Assembly: GCA_021414245.1 (NCBI GenBank)
Contig: JAIOOU010000004.1
Location: 606,916-670,915, forward strand
Length of the DNA: 64,000 nucleotides
Direction of reading: 5' to 3'
DNA from: Chloroflexota bacterium
GTDB taxonomy: Bacteria; Chloroflexota; Anaerolineae; Anaerolineales; Villigracilaceae
A program made the position numbers and the translations under genes. This document shows, one piece after another, positions 9,874 to 19,194 of the stretch. Numbering within the stretch: the stretch's first letter is position 1; each line of letters opens with the position of its first letter. Under the pieces are notes generated by a model, which ran no database searches, was not told where the DNA came from, and saw only the letters and a list, made by a program, of their open reading frames with translations.

Positions 9874-9885
9874 GTAACCGGTTAC
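9874..9885. promoter_or_regulatory. LacI-type operator, perfect palindrome
   Basis: GTAACCGGTTAC is a perfect 12-bp palindrome with the central CG typical of LacI-family operators. It lies 20 bp upstream of the lacI start codon and just downstream of the -10 element, a position suited to blocking transcription. Confidence 0.8.
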
Positions 9886-9886
9886 T

Positions 9887-9898
9887 GTAACCAGTTAC
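9887..9898. promoter_or_regulatory. Second LacI-type operator, one mismatch
   Basis: GTAACCAGTTAC repeats the adjacent operator with a single deviation from symmetry. The two centres are 13 bp apart, so dimers would bind on slightly different faces of the helix. It abuts the -10 element. Confidence 0.75.
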
Positions 9899-9927
9899 AT
9901 TATTGCATAACTGAAAGGTCTGGTCAA
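9899..9927 (-). promoter_or_regulatory. Sigma70-type promoter of the sugar operon
   Basis: On the minus strand TTGACC, a 17-bp spacer and AATAAT are each one base from consensus. Predicted initiation falls inside the tandem operators, about 35-40 bases before the lacI ATG. Confidence 0.75.
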
Positions 9928-10075
9928 GACACATTATTCTTAAAATATTTATGACAAGAGAAAATTCCTAGCCAGATTCTTAAAAAATGATGGTTGGAAG
10001 TGTTGATTTGAAAAAAAATCGAACCTTCCCGGAGAGCCTTACCCTGTTTAGTCTGCTAATTGCCTTGAGTTGTAG

Positions 10076-10118
10076 GAAAAACAAGCCTGCCTCGATCTGA
10101 ATGTCGAGGCAGGCTTGT
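10076..10118 (-). terminator. Rho-independent terminator of the eight-gene signalling operon
   Basis: A perfect 15-bp stem (ACAAGCCTGCCTCGA and complement) with an 8-nt loop is followed on the minus strand by TTTTT. It lies 64 bp beyond the last gene, the stand-alone receiver. Confidence 0.9.
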
Positions 10119-10182
10119 GACTGGGATATTAACTGAACTAGCGGCCAGTACAGGATAATCTATTGACTTCCCCCGCCAATCA

Positions 10183-10572
10183 TCATTTTACATGTGGAGA
10201 CGGCACAAAGGCCTCCACTCGCGCCCAAAGCTCTCGAATATTGATTGGTTTGGACATGTACACATCACACCCGGCAGCAACGGCCTTTTCAGCGTCGCCC
10301 TTGAGGGCATTGGCGGTGACTGCGATGATCGGCAGATAAGCAAGAGCGGTTTTGCGGTTGCTGCCCCGGATCCTGCGTGCCACTTCATATCCATCAATGT
10401 CAGGGAGGTTGATATCCAACAGGATCAGGTCCACATCCTCAGTTTCGGCTTTTTCCACACCGGTCATTCCGGTCATTGCCTCCAGTAATTTGTATCCGCG
10501 TGATTCCAGGGCCCGTTTAACGAGCATCATGTTATCCGGATTGTCTTCGATATATAGAATGTTATTTCCCAT
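10183..10572 (-). CDS. Stand-alone response-regulator receiver (CheY-like)
   Basis: A 129-residue protein consisting only of a receiver domain. The phosphorylation site is complete: acidic pair Glu9/Asp10, phosphoacceptor Asp53 (LILLDINLPDIDGYE), Thr86 and Lys108 (YMSKP). There is no output domain, so it should act by protein contact or as a phosphate shuttle between kinase and another receiver, as in Spo0F or DivK relays. It is last in the eight-gene operon, 11 bp after the PLP-enzyme/receiver fusion, and a terminator follows. The likely phosphodonor is one of the two kinases in the operon. Confidence 0.93.
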   Translation of the reverse strand: MGNNILYIEDNPDNMMLVKRALESRGYKLLEAMTGMTGVEKAETEDVDLILLDINLPDIDGYEVARRIRGSNRKTALAYLPIIAVTANALKGDAEKAVAAGCDVYMSKPINIRELWARVEAFVPSPHVK

Positions 10573-10583
10573 GATGGGTCTCC

Positions 10584-12227
10584 TTAGGCTCCATTTTTCT
10601 CTTCGATGACGTCGATCATTTGATCGACGAATTTCCTCGTTGGAAGCGAGCCTTTTTGAAATACAGCCTCGATCTGTCCATGTAGTCGTTTGCGTTCCTC
10701 GGTGGTAATGTCTTTCGCGCTGACCACCACCACTGGGATATCCTTCGTGCGGGCATCCAACTTCAATTCCTCCACCAGCCCAAATCCATCTATGCCGGGC
10801 ATGGTCAGATCGCTGATGATCAGATCCGGCAGATGTTGACGCGCCATGGCCAGGCCTTCCCAGCCATCCCGGGCATGATGCACCCGGTACGATTTTTTTC
10901 CTTCGAGCAGACGGCGGATCAGTAGTGCGTCATCTGCATTATCGTCCACGAGAAGAACCGTGGTGGTTTTCTCGTCCAGATTTTCCAATGCAGCCTGTAG
11001 TCCTTCACGGGGAGCGGGGGATTGGTCCTTGCTGAGATGTACATCCACCGCCCATTGATCACCAAGCACGTGCTTCTCAACCGGAAAGGTGTGGCCTGTG
11101 CAATTTACAACGACAGTTTCTTCTAAACCAATTCCCCCCTCCTTTAATAACTTCTCCAATCCCGCAAAGGCCACGGAGGTTGCCGGCTCAACAGCCATTC
11201 CTTCACTCTTGGCAAGCGATCGCATGGCGGCAAAGGCTTCCGCGTCCGTGACCGATTCCATGATGCCGCCGTATCTTTTGATGAGATTCCAAAGATAAGT
11301 ATAGGACTTGCCTGGATCGCCGGTCGACAGGATGATGATGCGGGTATCGGGGACAACCGGCTCCGCAAAATCCCTGCCGGCTCTGAATGCCTGTACCATG
11401 GGTGAACAGCCTTCGACCTGTATGACTGCCAGTTTTGGTATTCGGTCGATCAGCCCCATCTCGAGTAACTCTTTAAATCCCTGATACACCCCCAGCGGAC
11501 CCAGTCCGCCGCTGACAGCTTGAATGTACCAATCCGGTGCACGCCAGCCCAATTGTTCCACGATCTCATAGGCGATCGTCTTCATGGATTCACGCGCCGG
11601 AATGGAGCTGGCTCCGCGATCCAGGTGCAGGTTTCTGCGTTGTGCAAATTGACTGGCAATCTGTTTTGTCTGGTCGTAATTGCCGCTCACCCGGATTACC
11701 TCAGCGCCAAAGAGGGCCGCCTCGCGCAACTTTTCCTGTGGAACGAGACTGGTCATGAATACCCAAAGCTTGATGCCTGCCCGGGCACAGGCAGCGGCAT
11801 AAGCCACCGCCGCGTTGCCAGTGGATGCAATGACGGCTTCGCGAACATTATTTTCATTCATGGCCGCGACTGCAACCGCAGCCTGGCGGTCTTTGAAGGA
11901 ACTTGTCGGGCCGTAACGCTCATCCTTGAAGTAAACATGAGCATGCCCGAGATTGGGGGCGAAGCGTTGTGACAGCCAAAGAGGGGTCCCGCCGGCGGGA
12001 TAAAGATCCAAAGCGGCAGGATCATTCAACGGCAGGACATCCTGATACCGCCACAAGTTGCCGGGGCGGTTGGGCAAGCCGCGCAGGATCTCGCGTTTGA
12101 AGGAGGTGTAATCGTAATGTGCCTCCAGCCATTGTGATTCACACTGTTTGCAGACCGCGGCAACGAAGGGCTCATAAGGCTGCCGCTTTCCACAGAGAGC
12201 GCATTGCAGGAATTCAGGTTTTGCCAT
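10584..12227 (-). CDS. Threonine-synthase-like PLP enzyme fused to a C-terminal receiver domain
   Basis: A 547-residue two-part protein in one open frame. Residues 1-40 form a zinc-ribbon-like start (Cys9, Cys12, Cys26, Cys29). Residues about 60-400 are a fold-type II PLP enzyme of the threonine synthase family: GGTPLW, the PLP Lys in TSSFKDRQ (Lys112), STGNAAVA, AVSGGLGPLG and VNCTGHTF. Residues 421-547 are a complete receiver domain with Asp428/Asp429, phosphoacceptor Asp473 (IISDLTMPG), Ser503 and Lys525. Threonine synthase turns O-phosphohomoserine into threonine; whether that chemistry is kept here is unknown. The gene starts 1 bp after the giant kinase and is followed by a stand-alone receiver, so phosphorylation may control the enzyme. 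I know of no characterised protein with this architecture. Confidence 0.9.
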   Translation of the reverse strand: MAKPEFLQCALCGKRQPYEPFVAAVCKQCESQWLEAHYDYTSFKREILRGLPNRPGNLWRYQDVLPLNDPAALDLYPAGGTPLWLSQRFAPNLGHAHVYFKDERYGPTSSFKDRQAAVAVAAMNENNVREAVIASTGNAAVAYAAACARAGIKLWVFMTSLVPQEKLREAALFGAEVIRVSGNYDQTKQIASQFAQRRNLHLDRGASSIPARESMKTIAYEIVEQLGWRAPDWYIQAVSGGLGPLGVYQGFKELLEMGLIDRIPKLAVIQVEGCSPMVQAFRAGRDFAEPVVPDTRIIILSTGDPGKSYTYLWNLIKRYGGIMESVTDAEAFAAMRSLAKSEGMAVEPATSVAFAGLEKLLKEGGIGLEETVVVNCTGHTFPVEKHVLGDQWAVDVHLSKDQSPAPREGLQAALENLDEKTTTVLLVDDNADDALLIRRLLEGKKSYRVHHARDGWEGLAMARQHLPDLIISDLTMPGIDGFGLVEELKLDARTKDIPVVVVSAKDITTEERKRLHGQIEAVFQKGSLPTRKFVDQMIDVIEEKNGA

Positions 12228-12228
12228 T

Positions 12229-15200
12229 CTAGTTTGCCGTCAGGGTGGCATTCTCATTTATGTTGGCTTCAATCGGCAGTGTGACATGGAAAGTGGAGCC
12301 TTCTCCATTGATGCCCGAACTTTCGGCCCATAGACGTCCGCTGTGCATGGTGATCAGACGGCGGCTGATGGGCAGACCCAGGCCCGTACCTCCGGCTTTG
12401 CGCGTGGTCGTGGTGTCCACCTGGGTGAATTCCTGGAAGACCGTTTCAAGATGATCCTGTGAAATGCCAATGCCTGTATCTTTGACACTGATCAATATGT
12501 TTTTGTTTTCACGTCTGGCACGGATCGAGATGCCGCCCCTGTCTGTGAATTTCATGGCGTTGTTGACCAGATTGATCATCACCTGGCGCAGACGGATCTT
12601 GTCCGCGTTGATCTGTATTTCATGATCCGAATCAGGTTCGATGACAAGTTCGAGCGATTTCTCCTTTGCAAGCGACGAGGTAATGCTGATGACATCTGTC
12701 AGAAGCTCGTGGACGTTGAATTTTTCAACATTAAGGTTCATCTTGCCCGATTCGATCTTGGCCATATCGAGCACGTCGTTGATCAGATGCAGCAGATGCT
12801 GGCCGTTTTTCTGGATCAGGCTCAGGTCATTGCTCATCGTGTCCGTGAGGGGTCCATCCAGTCCTTCAAGCATGACATCCGCAAAGCCCAGGATGGAATT
12901 CAACGGCGTGCGCAATTCATGCGACATGTTGGCAAGGAATGAGGATTTGAGACGGTCCAACTCGCGCAACTGGGTGACGGCCGCTGCCTGTTCCACGTAT
13001 AGGCGGGCGTTCTGCAGGGCAACCGCCACCTGTGATGCCAGGGTGGTGTAGATATTGGCGTCCTCATCCGTAAAATGGTTAAGCGTGTCCGCTTGCACGT
13101 CGAACACACCGATGACTTTGTCACCCACGATCATGGGCACAGCCATTTCCGAACGGGTTTCGGGAAGCATCGGGTTGGACAGGAAACCCGCTTCAGCACG
13201 CACGTCATTGACGATGATGGATTTGCGTTCACGCGAGGCGCGTGCCACAAGCGATCTTTCCGCATCCATTTCGATGGAATGTCCTGTTTCAACCATCTGG
13301 CGCCCGATCTCACCCGCACCTGCCGCAAGCAGCAGAGTGCTCCACGCATCATCCGTAAGATAAATATGGGTGTGGTACACATGAAAGCGCTCTTTTGTGA
13401 GGTCCACCACTGCCTGCAACAATTTATCCGGGTCGAGCAGAGTTGCAGCTGTACTGGATACGGTTGCCACGGTTTCCAGCTGGTTGGCGCGTTGGGCGAT
13501 GATCTCCTGCGCCTTCTTTCGTTCGGTGATGTCTGTAACGCTGGCTCGCACCTGTGGTTTCTCGCCCGGCATGCGTACGAGACGGACTTCGCAGGGGATG
13601 TCCTGTCCCTGTGCGTTACGATGGGTCCAGTCAAAAACCGGCGCACCGCCCTGCATGGCTTCGTTGATTTTTTCCATGGCTTTCTCGGTTGAGTCGCGGC
13701 CATCGGGTTGGTTGGGCGGGCTCATCTGGGCGGGACCAACCTTTATCAATTCCTGATAAGGCAGGCCGTACAGTTTCATGGCGTTTTCATTTGGTTCTGC
13801 AAATAAACCTGTGGTCAAATCGACAACCACGATTGCTTCCGGGGCATTTTCAATCAAGGTGCGCAAACGGGCTTCACCTTTTTTAAGTTCATTTCGGCCC
13901 AACTCGGTCTCTTCAAGCAGGCGCAGGGTCTCGATATGACTGCTCAGTTGGCTGGCTACTGCGGAAAAAATTTCATTCATTGCTTGCGGATCGGCATGCT
14001 CTGCGTTGATCATTAATTCGCCAATGGGTTCATCCCGAACGGTGATCGGCAGGCTGAGAGTTGCGGGGGAGTCGATTTCCAGCGCTTCATTTTCAATTTT
14101 TACTTCATTTGGACTGAAGGAATAACCTGCGGCAAGTGCATGGCGGGTTTGAAGATAACCTTCCCAGCCTTCGCGGGTCAGCCGTCGGGCGGTCTGTTCC
14201 GCCTCCTGACGATATTTCTCTGCCTGGGCCAGCAGACGCAAATTCTCGATATGTTGGGCGAGCTGCTCGGCCGTGGATTGGATGACCTCGGCTTCACTGG
14301 ACGTCCATTGCCTTCCATCCTGCGCAACCTGGATCAATCCGATGGTTGCACCTGTCACCGTGATGGGTGTGCTAAGGGAGTTCCCGGATTGAACCTGGCT
14401 TCCACGTTCCAATGGTTTGACTTCCGCCTGATCAAAAATGTAACCGATCTTCTCGCCGCGATCGCTTCCATTCAAGTAATCCATCCATCCGGTTTCTGCG
14501 GTTCCGCGAACGTTTTCTTCCACCTGTCTGCGGACTTCTTCTGACTGCTTAAAGAGGATCGAGTTTTGAATGGCAATGGCCACCTGCCCGGCCAAAGCTT
14601 CATAAGCAGGCAGAACATCCTCGTTCAATACGCCAGGTTCGCGGCTTTGCAGGTCCAGGACACCCACCACTATGCCGCCGACCATCAGGGGGACGGATAT
14701 TTCAGAACGGGTTTCCGGCAGAAGTGGATTCGGCCGGAAGAAGGTGCTCTCAGCAGTATCGGAAACGATGACTGCCCGCCTTTCGATGACTGCGCGGCCA
14801 TTGATCGAAGTGGCATCCAAGCCGAGGCGGTGCCTACGGCGGAGCAACTCTGCTCCGGCCGATCCGGTACCTGCCTGAAGGAGCAGGGAGGTCTGGTTTG
14901 GATTTGTCAGGTAAACCTGAACATAATAGAGGTTGAAGTTGGTACGAATTAGTTCGGTGGCCTCGCTCAACATGCTGGAGAGGTCACGAACCCGGGAGAG
15001 GCGCCTGGAGACTTCCGCAGCCAGGACCAGATTCTGATTAAGAGATTGGGAGATTCTTTCGGACGTTTCAAGCTCTTCATTAACTGCGATCAATTGGGAT
15101 TGATTTTCCTGCTCGATTTGTTCGCGGAACCTTCTGCCAACGTAAAGCAAAATGCTTGCGATAGCCACCATCGCGATCGATGGGATCATAGGGCTGTGGG

Positions 15201-16539
15201 GAATTGCCGGCATGAAGGCCAGCGCGATCATGGCGGCTACATTTCCTGTAAGATAGAAGACCATCGATCGGGCAGGCAGAATGATGGAACTGATTACAAG
15301 AGGCAGAGTGGTCCAGATGATGATGTTAAGTACTTCGGAACTGGTGAATTGAGCCGTGTCTTTCAGAAAGCTGCTGTAGATTGACGCCGTCAGGGCCGCA
15401 ACGGTCAGGAATGCACCAGTTTGAAAGCGCTGTGTGCGACTCAGCCCATAGGCGGCGATCAAAACAAGAGCGATCGACGCTCCGATCAAAATCTTTATCT
15501 CATTCCCGCCTGAATTACGGAAGAACTGGCCGACAATGTAGAAGGGGATCAGGATTGCCAGCGATGTCGTTAACAGTTGGGCTTGCCGGCGGGATTCCAC
15601 GCCTAATACCGTTTCATCCGGTTCAATTAATAACCTTGCCACTGCCCGCCAGTAGGGGGACTGCCAAAAAAGTCCCGAGACAGGCTTCTGGCGGGTTTGG
15701 GCCGAGGCTGTTTCCTCCCGGCTGAAGCGGCGGATGATTGTATAGAGTTGCCATAGCACCCAGATCCCGATTACAGCGGTGACGCCGGGAATGAAAATAC
15801 GCAGTGCTGTGGATTGATTAATATCAAAGCGTGGAAGAGGTTCGAATATATTGGCCGCGAACATATACGCAATATAAAGAGATGGCACAATCAGCCAGGC
15901 CAGTGGCTGAGGCGGGAAGGTTGTGCCGACCATGAACAAAATTAACATTCCCGTTACCAACAGGTTCGTGGTTGCGTTTTTCCAGACGATTTCCGGAAGC
16001 GCATATGCCATCGAAAGACCGACCATGATCCAGGTGGATGCGGCTTGGAATTTATTCCGACGAACCAGGGGATAGGAAATTCCCACCAGAGTCATAATGG
16101 CGGCCAGAATAAATCCGCTCTCAGCCAGGATTTGCCAGACACCGGTTTGCAGGTATAGGAAAAAGTAGAAAAGCGTGGCCACGCCGGCCAGGCCTCCCAC
16201 GAAAACCGAAAACAATCCCATGTTCCTGCGGCGTTGTTCATCCGACAACTGAGAATTTTCAGAATGGGTTGCAGGTACAGGATGGGCCGGCATTTTTACT
16301 GATGCGGCTCGGTACGTCAAAAACCTTGCGGGAGCTGTCGCTGGAACTGGCTGTTCGGCAGTGTCATGCAACTGTGTGACGACCTTGTTTTCCTTGAGCG
16401 CAGATTCAAGGGCCGCGATCCTGGCTTTTAGAGTTTCCACATCTCCCGACGCCGGTTTTGGGGAAACATCCGGACTGACCGGTTTCCCTTCAGATAAGAG
16501 GGCTTCAAGACTTTTATATTTTCGATTTGGTTGAGACAT
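12229..16539 (-). CDS. Giant membrane histidine kinase with multiple GAF domains and PAS
   Basis: A 1436-residue kinase from the ATG at 16539, which has GAGGAG about 10 bases upstream and overlaps parA by 26 bp. The longer frame to 16806 only reads through parA. Order: a Pro-rich, partly coiled-coil tail (1-105); two blocks of hydrophobic helices (about 108-275 and 345-500); coiled coil; GAF (about 555-690); two weaker GAF-like modules (about 700-900); PAS (about 920-1040, ENAPEAIVVVD); GAF (about 1050-1185); HisKA with phosphoacceptor His1207 in MSHELRTPLN; HATPase with NLVNNAMKF, DTGIGI and GGTGLGL. It has no receiver of its own; the next two genes supply receivers. The input is probably intracellular or membrane-borne, since no large extracytoplasmic domain is seen. 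Confidence 0.92.
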   Translation of the reverse strand: MSQPNRKYKSLEALLSEGKPVSPDVSPKPASGDVETLKARIAALESALKENKVVTQLHDTAEQPVPATAPARFLTYRAASVKMPAHPVPATHSENSQLSDEQRRRNMGLFSVFVGGLAGVATLFYFFLYLQTGVWQILAESGFILAAIMTLVGISYPLVRRNKFQAASTWIMVGLSMAYALPEIVWKNATTNLLVTGMLILFMVGTTFPPQPLAWLIVPSLYIAYMFAANIFEPLPRFDINQSTALRIFIPGVTAVIGIWVLWQLYTIIRRFSREETASAQTRQKPVSGLFWQSPYWRAVARLLIEPDETVLGVESRRQAQLLTTSLAILIPFYIVGQFFRNSGGNEIKILIGASIALVLIAAYGLSRTQRFQTGAFLTVAALTASIYSSFLKDTAQFTSSEVLNIIIWTTLPLVISSIILPARSMVFYLTGNVAAMIALAFMPAIPHSPMIPSIAMVAIASILLYVGRRFREQIEQENQSQLIAVNEELETSERISQSLNQNLVLAAEVSRRLSRVRDLSSMLSEATELIRTNFNLYYVQVYLTNPNQTSLLLQAGTGSAGAELLRRRHRLGLDATSINGRAVIERRAVIVSDTAESTFFRPNPLLPETRSEISVPLMVGGIVVGVLDLQSREPGVLNEDVLPAYEALAGQVAIAIQNSILFKQSEEVRRQVEENVRGTAETGWMDYLNGSDRGEKIGYIFDQAEVKPLERGSQVQSGNSLSTPITVTGATIGLIQVAQDGRQWTSSEAEVIQSTAEQLAQHIENLRLLAQAEKYRQEAEQTARRLTREGWEGYLQTRHALAAGYSFSPNEVKIENEALEIDSPATLSLPITVRDEPIGELMINAEHADPQAMNEIFSAVASQLSSHIETLRLLEETELGRNELKKGEARLRTLIENAPEAIVVVDLTTGLFAEPNENAMKLYGLPYQELIKVGPAQMSPPNQPDGRDSTEKAMEKINEAMQGGAPVFDWTHRNAQGQDIPCEVRLVRMPGEKPQVRASVTDITERKKAQEIIAQRANQLETVATVSSTAATLLDPDKLLQAVVDLTKERFHVYHTHIYLTDDAWSTLLLAAGAGEIGRQMVETGHSIEMDAERSLVARASRERKSIIVNDVRAEAGFLSNPMLPETRSEMAVPMIVGDKVIGVFDVQADTLNHFTDEDANIYTTLASQVAVALQNARLYVEQAAAVTQLRELDRLKSSFLANMSHELRTPLNSILGFADVMLEGLDGPLTDTMSNDLSLIQKNGQHLLHLINDVLDMAKIESGKMNLNVEKFNVHELLTDVISITSSLAKEKSLELVIEPDSDHEIQINADKIRLRQVMINLVNNAMKFTDRGGISIRARRENKNILISVKDTGIGISQDHLETVFQEFTQVDTTTTRKAGGTGLGLPISRRLITMHSGRLWAESSGINGEGSTFHVTLPIEANINENATLTAN

Positions 16540-17311
16540 AATCGTATAACTCCTCGGCCAATTGACGATATTGTTCCGCGCCCTGGCTTTGCGGGGCATG
16601 AATGGTAATGGGCTGCCCGGCCGCCTGGGCTTCACGTAATTTGGTGTCAAATCCGATAATGGTATGCAAAAGCCCTTCGTTAAAATAATCACGCATTTGG
16701 GCAAGCATGCGCGAGTGGAAGTTTCCGCGCTTGTCGAACATCGTGACCAGAAGGCGATAGACCAGTTCAGGGTTGGTCTTGTCGCGGATGACTTTGACAA
16801 GTTCAAACATATCCATCAAGGCTTGAATGGAGAAATATTCGCATTGTGTGGGGACCAACAGCAGATCGGCCGCGGTTAATGCGTTGATGATGAGCGGTCC
16901 GACGGAAGGTGGACAATCCAGAAGGACGAATTCGTAATCTAACACCGCGGCACTAGTCAGGACCTGGCGCAGGCGGTACTCATAATCAGGAACCAGGAAT
17001 AACTCGCGGTTGATCGTAAACATCCCAGCGTTGGAGGGGATGATATCGAGACCTGGCAGACTGGTCTCCAACCGGGCTTTCGCGATATCAGTTTTTCCCA
17101 TTAATGCTTCCGCGATCGAGTATGCGGTTTCTGCAGAATTGATTCCCATACTGGCTGTCAAGTTTGCCTGTGGGTCCAGATCGATCATCAGTGTTTCCGC
17201 ATGTTTTTCGACAAGACAGGCGCCCAATCCGAGCGTGGTGGTGGTCTTTGCAACCCCGCCTTTTTGGTGGCAGACTGCAATTACAAATGGCATTGCTTTT
17301 TCTTTTTCCAT
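16514..17311 (-). CDS. ParA/MinD-type ATPase
   Basis: A 265-residue ATPase from the ATG at 17311; a TTG two codons upstream is possible. It carries the deviant Walker A motif KGGVAKTT (Lys17, Lys22), Walker A' MIDLDPQAN and Walker B FVLLDCPPS. The C-terminal half has the ParA pattern (LLVPTQCEYFS, LLVTMFDKR). There is no ParB partner, no replication gene and no N-terminal DNA-binding extension, so a plasmid or chromosome partition role is unlikely. Its place between a membrane sensor (stop codon 2 bp upstream) and a membrane kinase (26-bp overlap) suggests it positions a signalling complex, as ParC or PpfA do for chemoreceptor arrays. That role is inferred from context. Confidence 0.93.
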   Translation of the reverse strand: MEKEKAMPFVIAVCHQKGGVAKTTTTLGLGACLVEKHAETLMIDLDPQANLTASMGINSAETAYSIAEALMGKTDIAKARLETSLPGLDIIPSNAGMFTINRELFLVPDYEYRLRQVLTSAAVLDYEFVLLDCPPSVGPLIINALTAADLLLVPTQCEYFSIQALMDMFELVKVIRDKTNPELVYRLLVTMFDKRGNFHSRMLAQMRDYFNEGLLHTIIGFDTKLREAQAAGQPITIHAPQSQGAEQYRQLAEELYDYVSTKSKI

Positions 17312-17313
17312 GC

Positions 17314-19113
17314 TCAACTATGCCCGGATCCGTTATTGCCTCTGATGGAATGGGTCGGCTTGCCGGACATGGCAGATGTTCCGGGTGTCTCCAGGGTGAC
17401 GCGGGTTTCCGTTGAGCCCAATGCCCGCCCAAGTTCACGCGCTGCTGTCTGTAACGCAGCTTCGATCGTGGTTGTGCTTTGAATACTTTGGCTGATCGAG
17501 CTGATCATCGATTCGTGCTCCGCCCGTTCCTGGGCGGCGGTAAAGGACGTGGCATTTTGCAGGGCGATGGCAACTTGATTCGCAAGGGATTGAAGCAAGT
17601 CCGCATCGTCCTGTGTTAATCCACCCGTGATGTTATGTTGTACATCCAGCACCCCGAGCACTTGATTTCCAATTGAAATGGGCACCGCGATTTCAGATTT
17701 GGTTTCGGGCAGCAACGGATTGGGCAGCCAGTTGGGGTCTTTGGTGGTTTCCGGGACCAGCACTGGTGCATTGGCCTCTGCAGCACGTCCCACCAGACCC
17801 TTGCCTTTCAAAATCTTATGCCCGCGCGCCAGCAGGATTTTTCCAGCTTCGCCTGTGCCGCCTGCCATGATCAGGTTTTCATTGGCATCATCAAAAAGAT
17901 AAATGTGGGCATGATAATAATCAAAGGCGGTCTTTACCTGCTCCACCACTTCGGTGACCAGTTGTTTCTGGTCGAGGATGGTGGAGAGACGGCGGCTGAC
18001 TTCAGTGGATGTTGTGAGTGCTTTGGTACGGTCTGCGACGCGCTGTTCCAGGGAACCGATCAGGTCACGGAGTTGGGCAGTCATACTGTTGAAAGAGAAC
18101 GCCAGTTTCCCAATTTCATCGTCGCGGGTAATTGCGGCATTTTGGGTTAAATCACCAAGGGCAATAAGTTCCGCTGTTTTGGCGAGTCCTTCAATTGGTT
18201 GGACAATTTGACGGACTGTTAGGAATCCCAAAAGGATGGAAATCACAAGTGAGATCACTATGATGATGGCAATCGTGGTCATGATTGTGTTGGCCAATTC
18301 CAACGCTTTGGAAGCCGGTTTTTCAGCAATAACCCGAAAGGATTGTTCCCCCAGAATAATTTCATGTGAAGCCAGGATGACATTTGCGCCGTCCAAACCG
18401 GCTTGACTGTTCGCCTGGTCTTGCGGGTTAATTTTTGAATTTAATAAATCAACCGCTCGGTCCTGATGAGCAACGAGATTTCCTTCCGAGTTGATGATGT
18501 AAATCGTCTGGTCCGCCCCAACTTTGGAGTCCGCGATCAGACTGCCAACAAGTGAAAAACGGATTTTCGCGACCAGCACACCGCTTAATACGATGCTGCG
18601 TGGTCTATATAATGGAATGGCAATTGTGATGTAAGGTGTCCCGGATTTTTCATCAAAAAATACCGGACTAAAGTAAAGCTCACGGGTTGATTTAGGTTGT
18701 GTATATTCATCCTCCGTGGAGCGATTTGTCAACTCGCTACTGGGAACAATCTCCGAACTCGAGAGGCGGACCTGCTCGTACCCCTGACTATCAAGCAGTG
18801 ACAATTCTTCGTAAGCATCCCGATATGAACCGGAGTTCAGTGCGGTGAGCATAATGCCCAGCTGCTGCGCCCGATCAGGATTTTCGAGGTTTCGGACTTC
18901 GTTACCGATGTTATTGAGGTCGGTAACGATGCCTTGAATGTAGACTTCCACCTCTGTTGCAACATTTTGGGCAACCTGACCTTGCAGGGCAAATGCACGT
19001 TCCTGCTCAAGAGCAAAACTGCGCTGGGCCAAGATCGTGCCGGCTACGAGCAGCGGGCCAATCGCAAGGCCAATTAAGATTATTGTCAATCGAGTTCGAA
19101 GAGTGTTCCACAT
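17314..19113 (-). CDS. Kinase-less membrane sensor: dCache-like, HAMP, GAF
   Basis: About 599 residues from the ATG at 19113, which has AGGA 8 bases upstream; a more distal ATG at 19164 would put 17 polar residues before the first membrane helix. An N-terminal helix ([20 protein letters not shown]) is followed by a ~240-residue extracytoplasmic dCache-like sensor, a second helix near 275-300, HAMP ([18 protein letters not shown]), a coiled coil ([13 protein letters not shown]), one GAF domain (about 385-530) and a short helix-rich tail. No HisKA, HATPase, methyl-accepting or cyclase domain follows, so the protein must signal through partners. It closely resembles the sensor encoded at 20466-22904. 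Confidence 0.9.
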   Translation of the reverse strand: MWNTLRTRLTIILIGLAIGPLLVAGTILAQRSFALEQERAFALQGQVAQNVATEVEVYIQGIVTDLNNIGNEVRNLENPDRAQQLGIMLTALNSGSYRDAYEELSLLDSQGYEQVRLSSSEIVPSSELTNRSTEDEYTQPKSTRELYFSPVFFDEKSGTPYITIAIPLYRPRSIVLSGVLVAKIRFSLVGSLIADSKVGADQTIYIINSEGNLVAHQDRAVDLLNSKINPQDQANSQAGLDGANVILASHEIILGEQSFRVIAEKPASKALELANTIMTTIAIIIVISLVISILLGFLTVRQIVQPIEGLAKTAELIALGDLTQNAAITRDDEIGKLAFSFNSMTAQLRDLIGSLEQRVADRTKALTTSTEVSRRLSTILDQKQLVTEVVEQVKTAFDYYHAHIYLFDDANENLIMAGGTGEAGKILLARGHKILKGKGLVGRAAEANAPVLVPETTKDPNWLPNPLLPETKSEIAVPISIGNQVLGVLDVQHNITGGLTQDDADLLQSLANQVAIALQNATSFTAAQERAEHESMISSISQSIQSTTTIEAALQTAARELGRALGSTETRVTLETPGTSAMSGKPTHSIRGNNGSGHS

Positions 19114-19194
19114 ATTGTTTGTCCTGATTCGCTGGATAATATCCGGCGAATCGTCAAATAGCAATTGGAAATCTAACTTTATAAATGGGGCAAT

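Larger units (their letters stand above)
9855..10182. other. Gene-free 328-bp interval
   Basis: This stretch separates the sugar operon from the signalling cluster. It holds the sugar operon promoter and operators at its left end and the terminator of the signalling operon near 10076-10118. The AT-rich middle (about 9930-10070) shows no coding potential or repeat that I can see. Confidence 0.8.

Noticed and set aside
16540..16806. 89-codon N-terminal extension of the giant kinase
   Set aside because: It reads through parA in another frame, has no domain character, and the ATG at 16539 has a good RBS.
16514..17311. Plasmid or chromosome partition locus
   Set aside because: There is no parB, no parS-like repeat and no replication gene nearby; the gene overlaps signalling genes.
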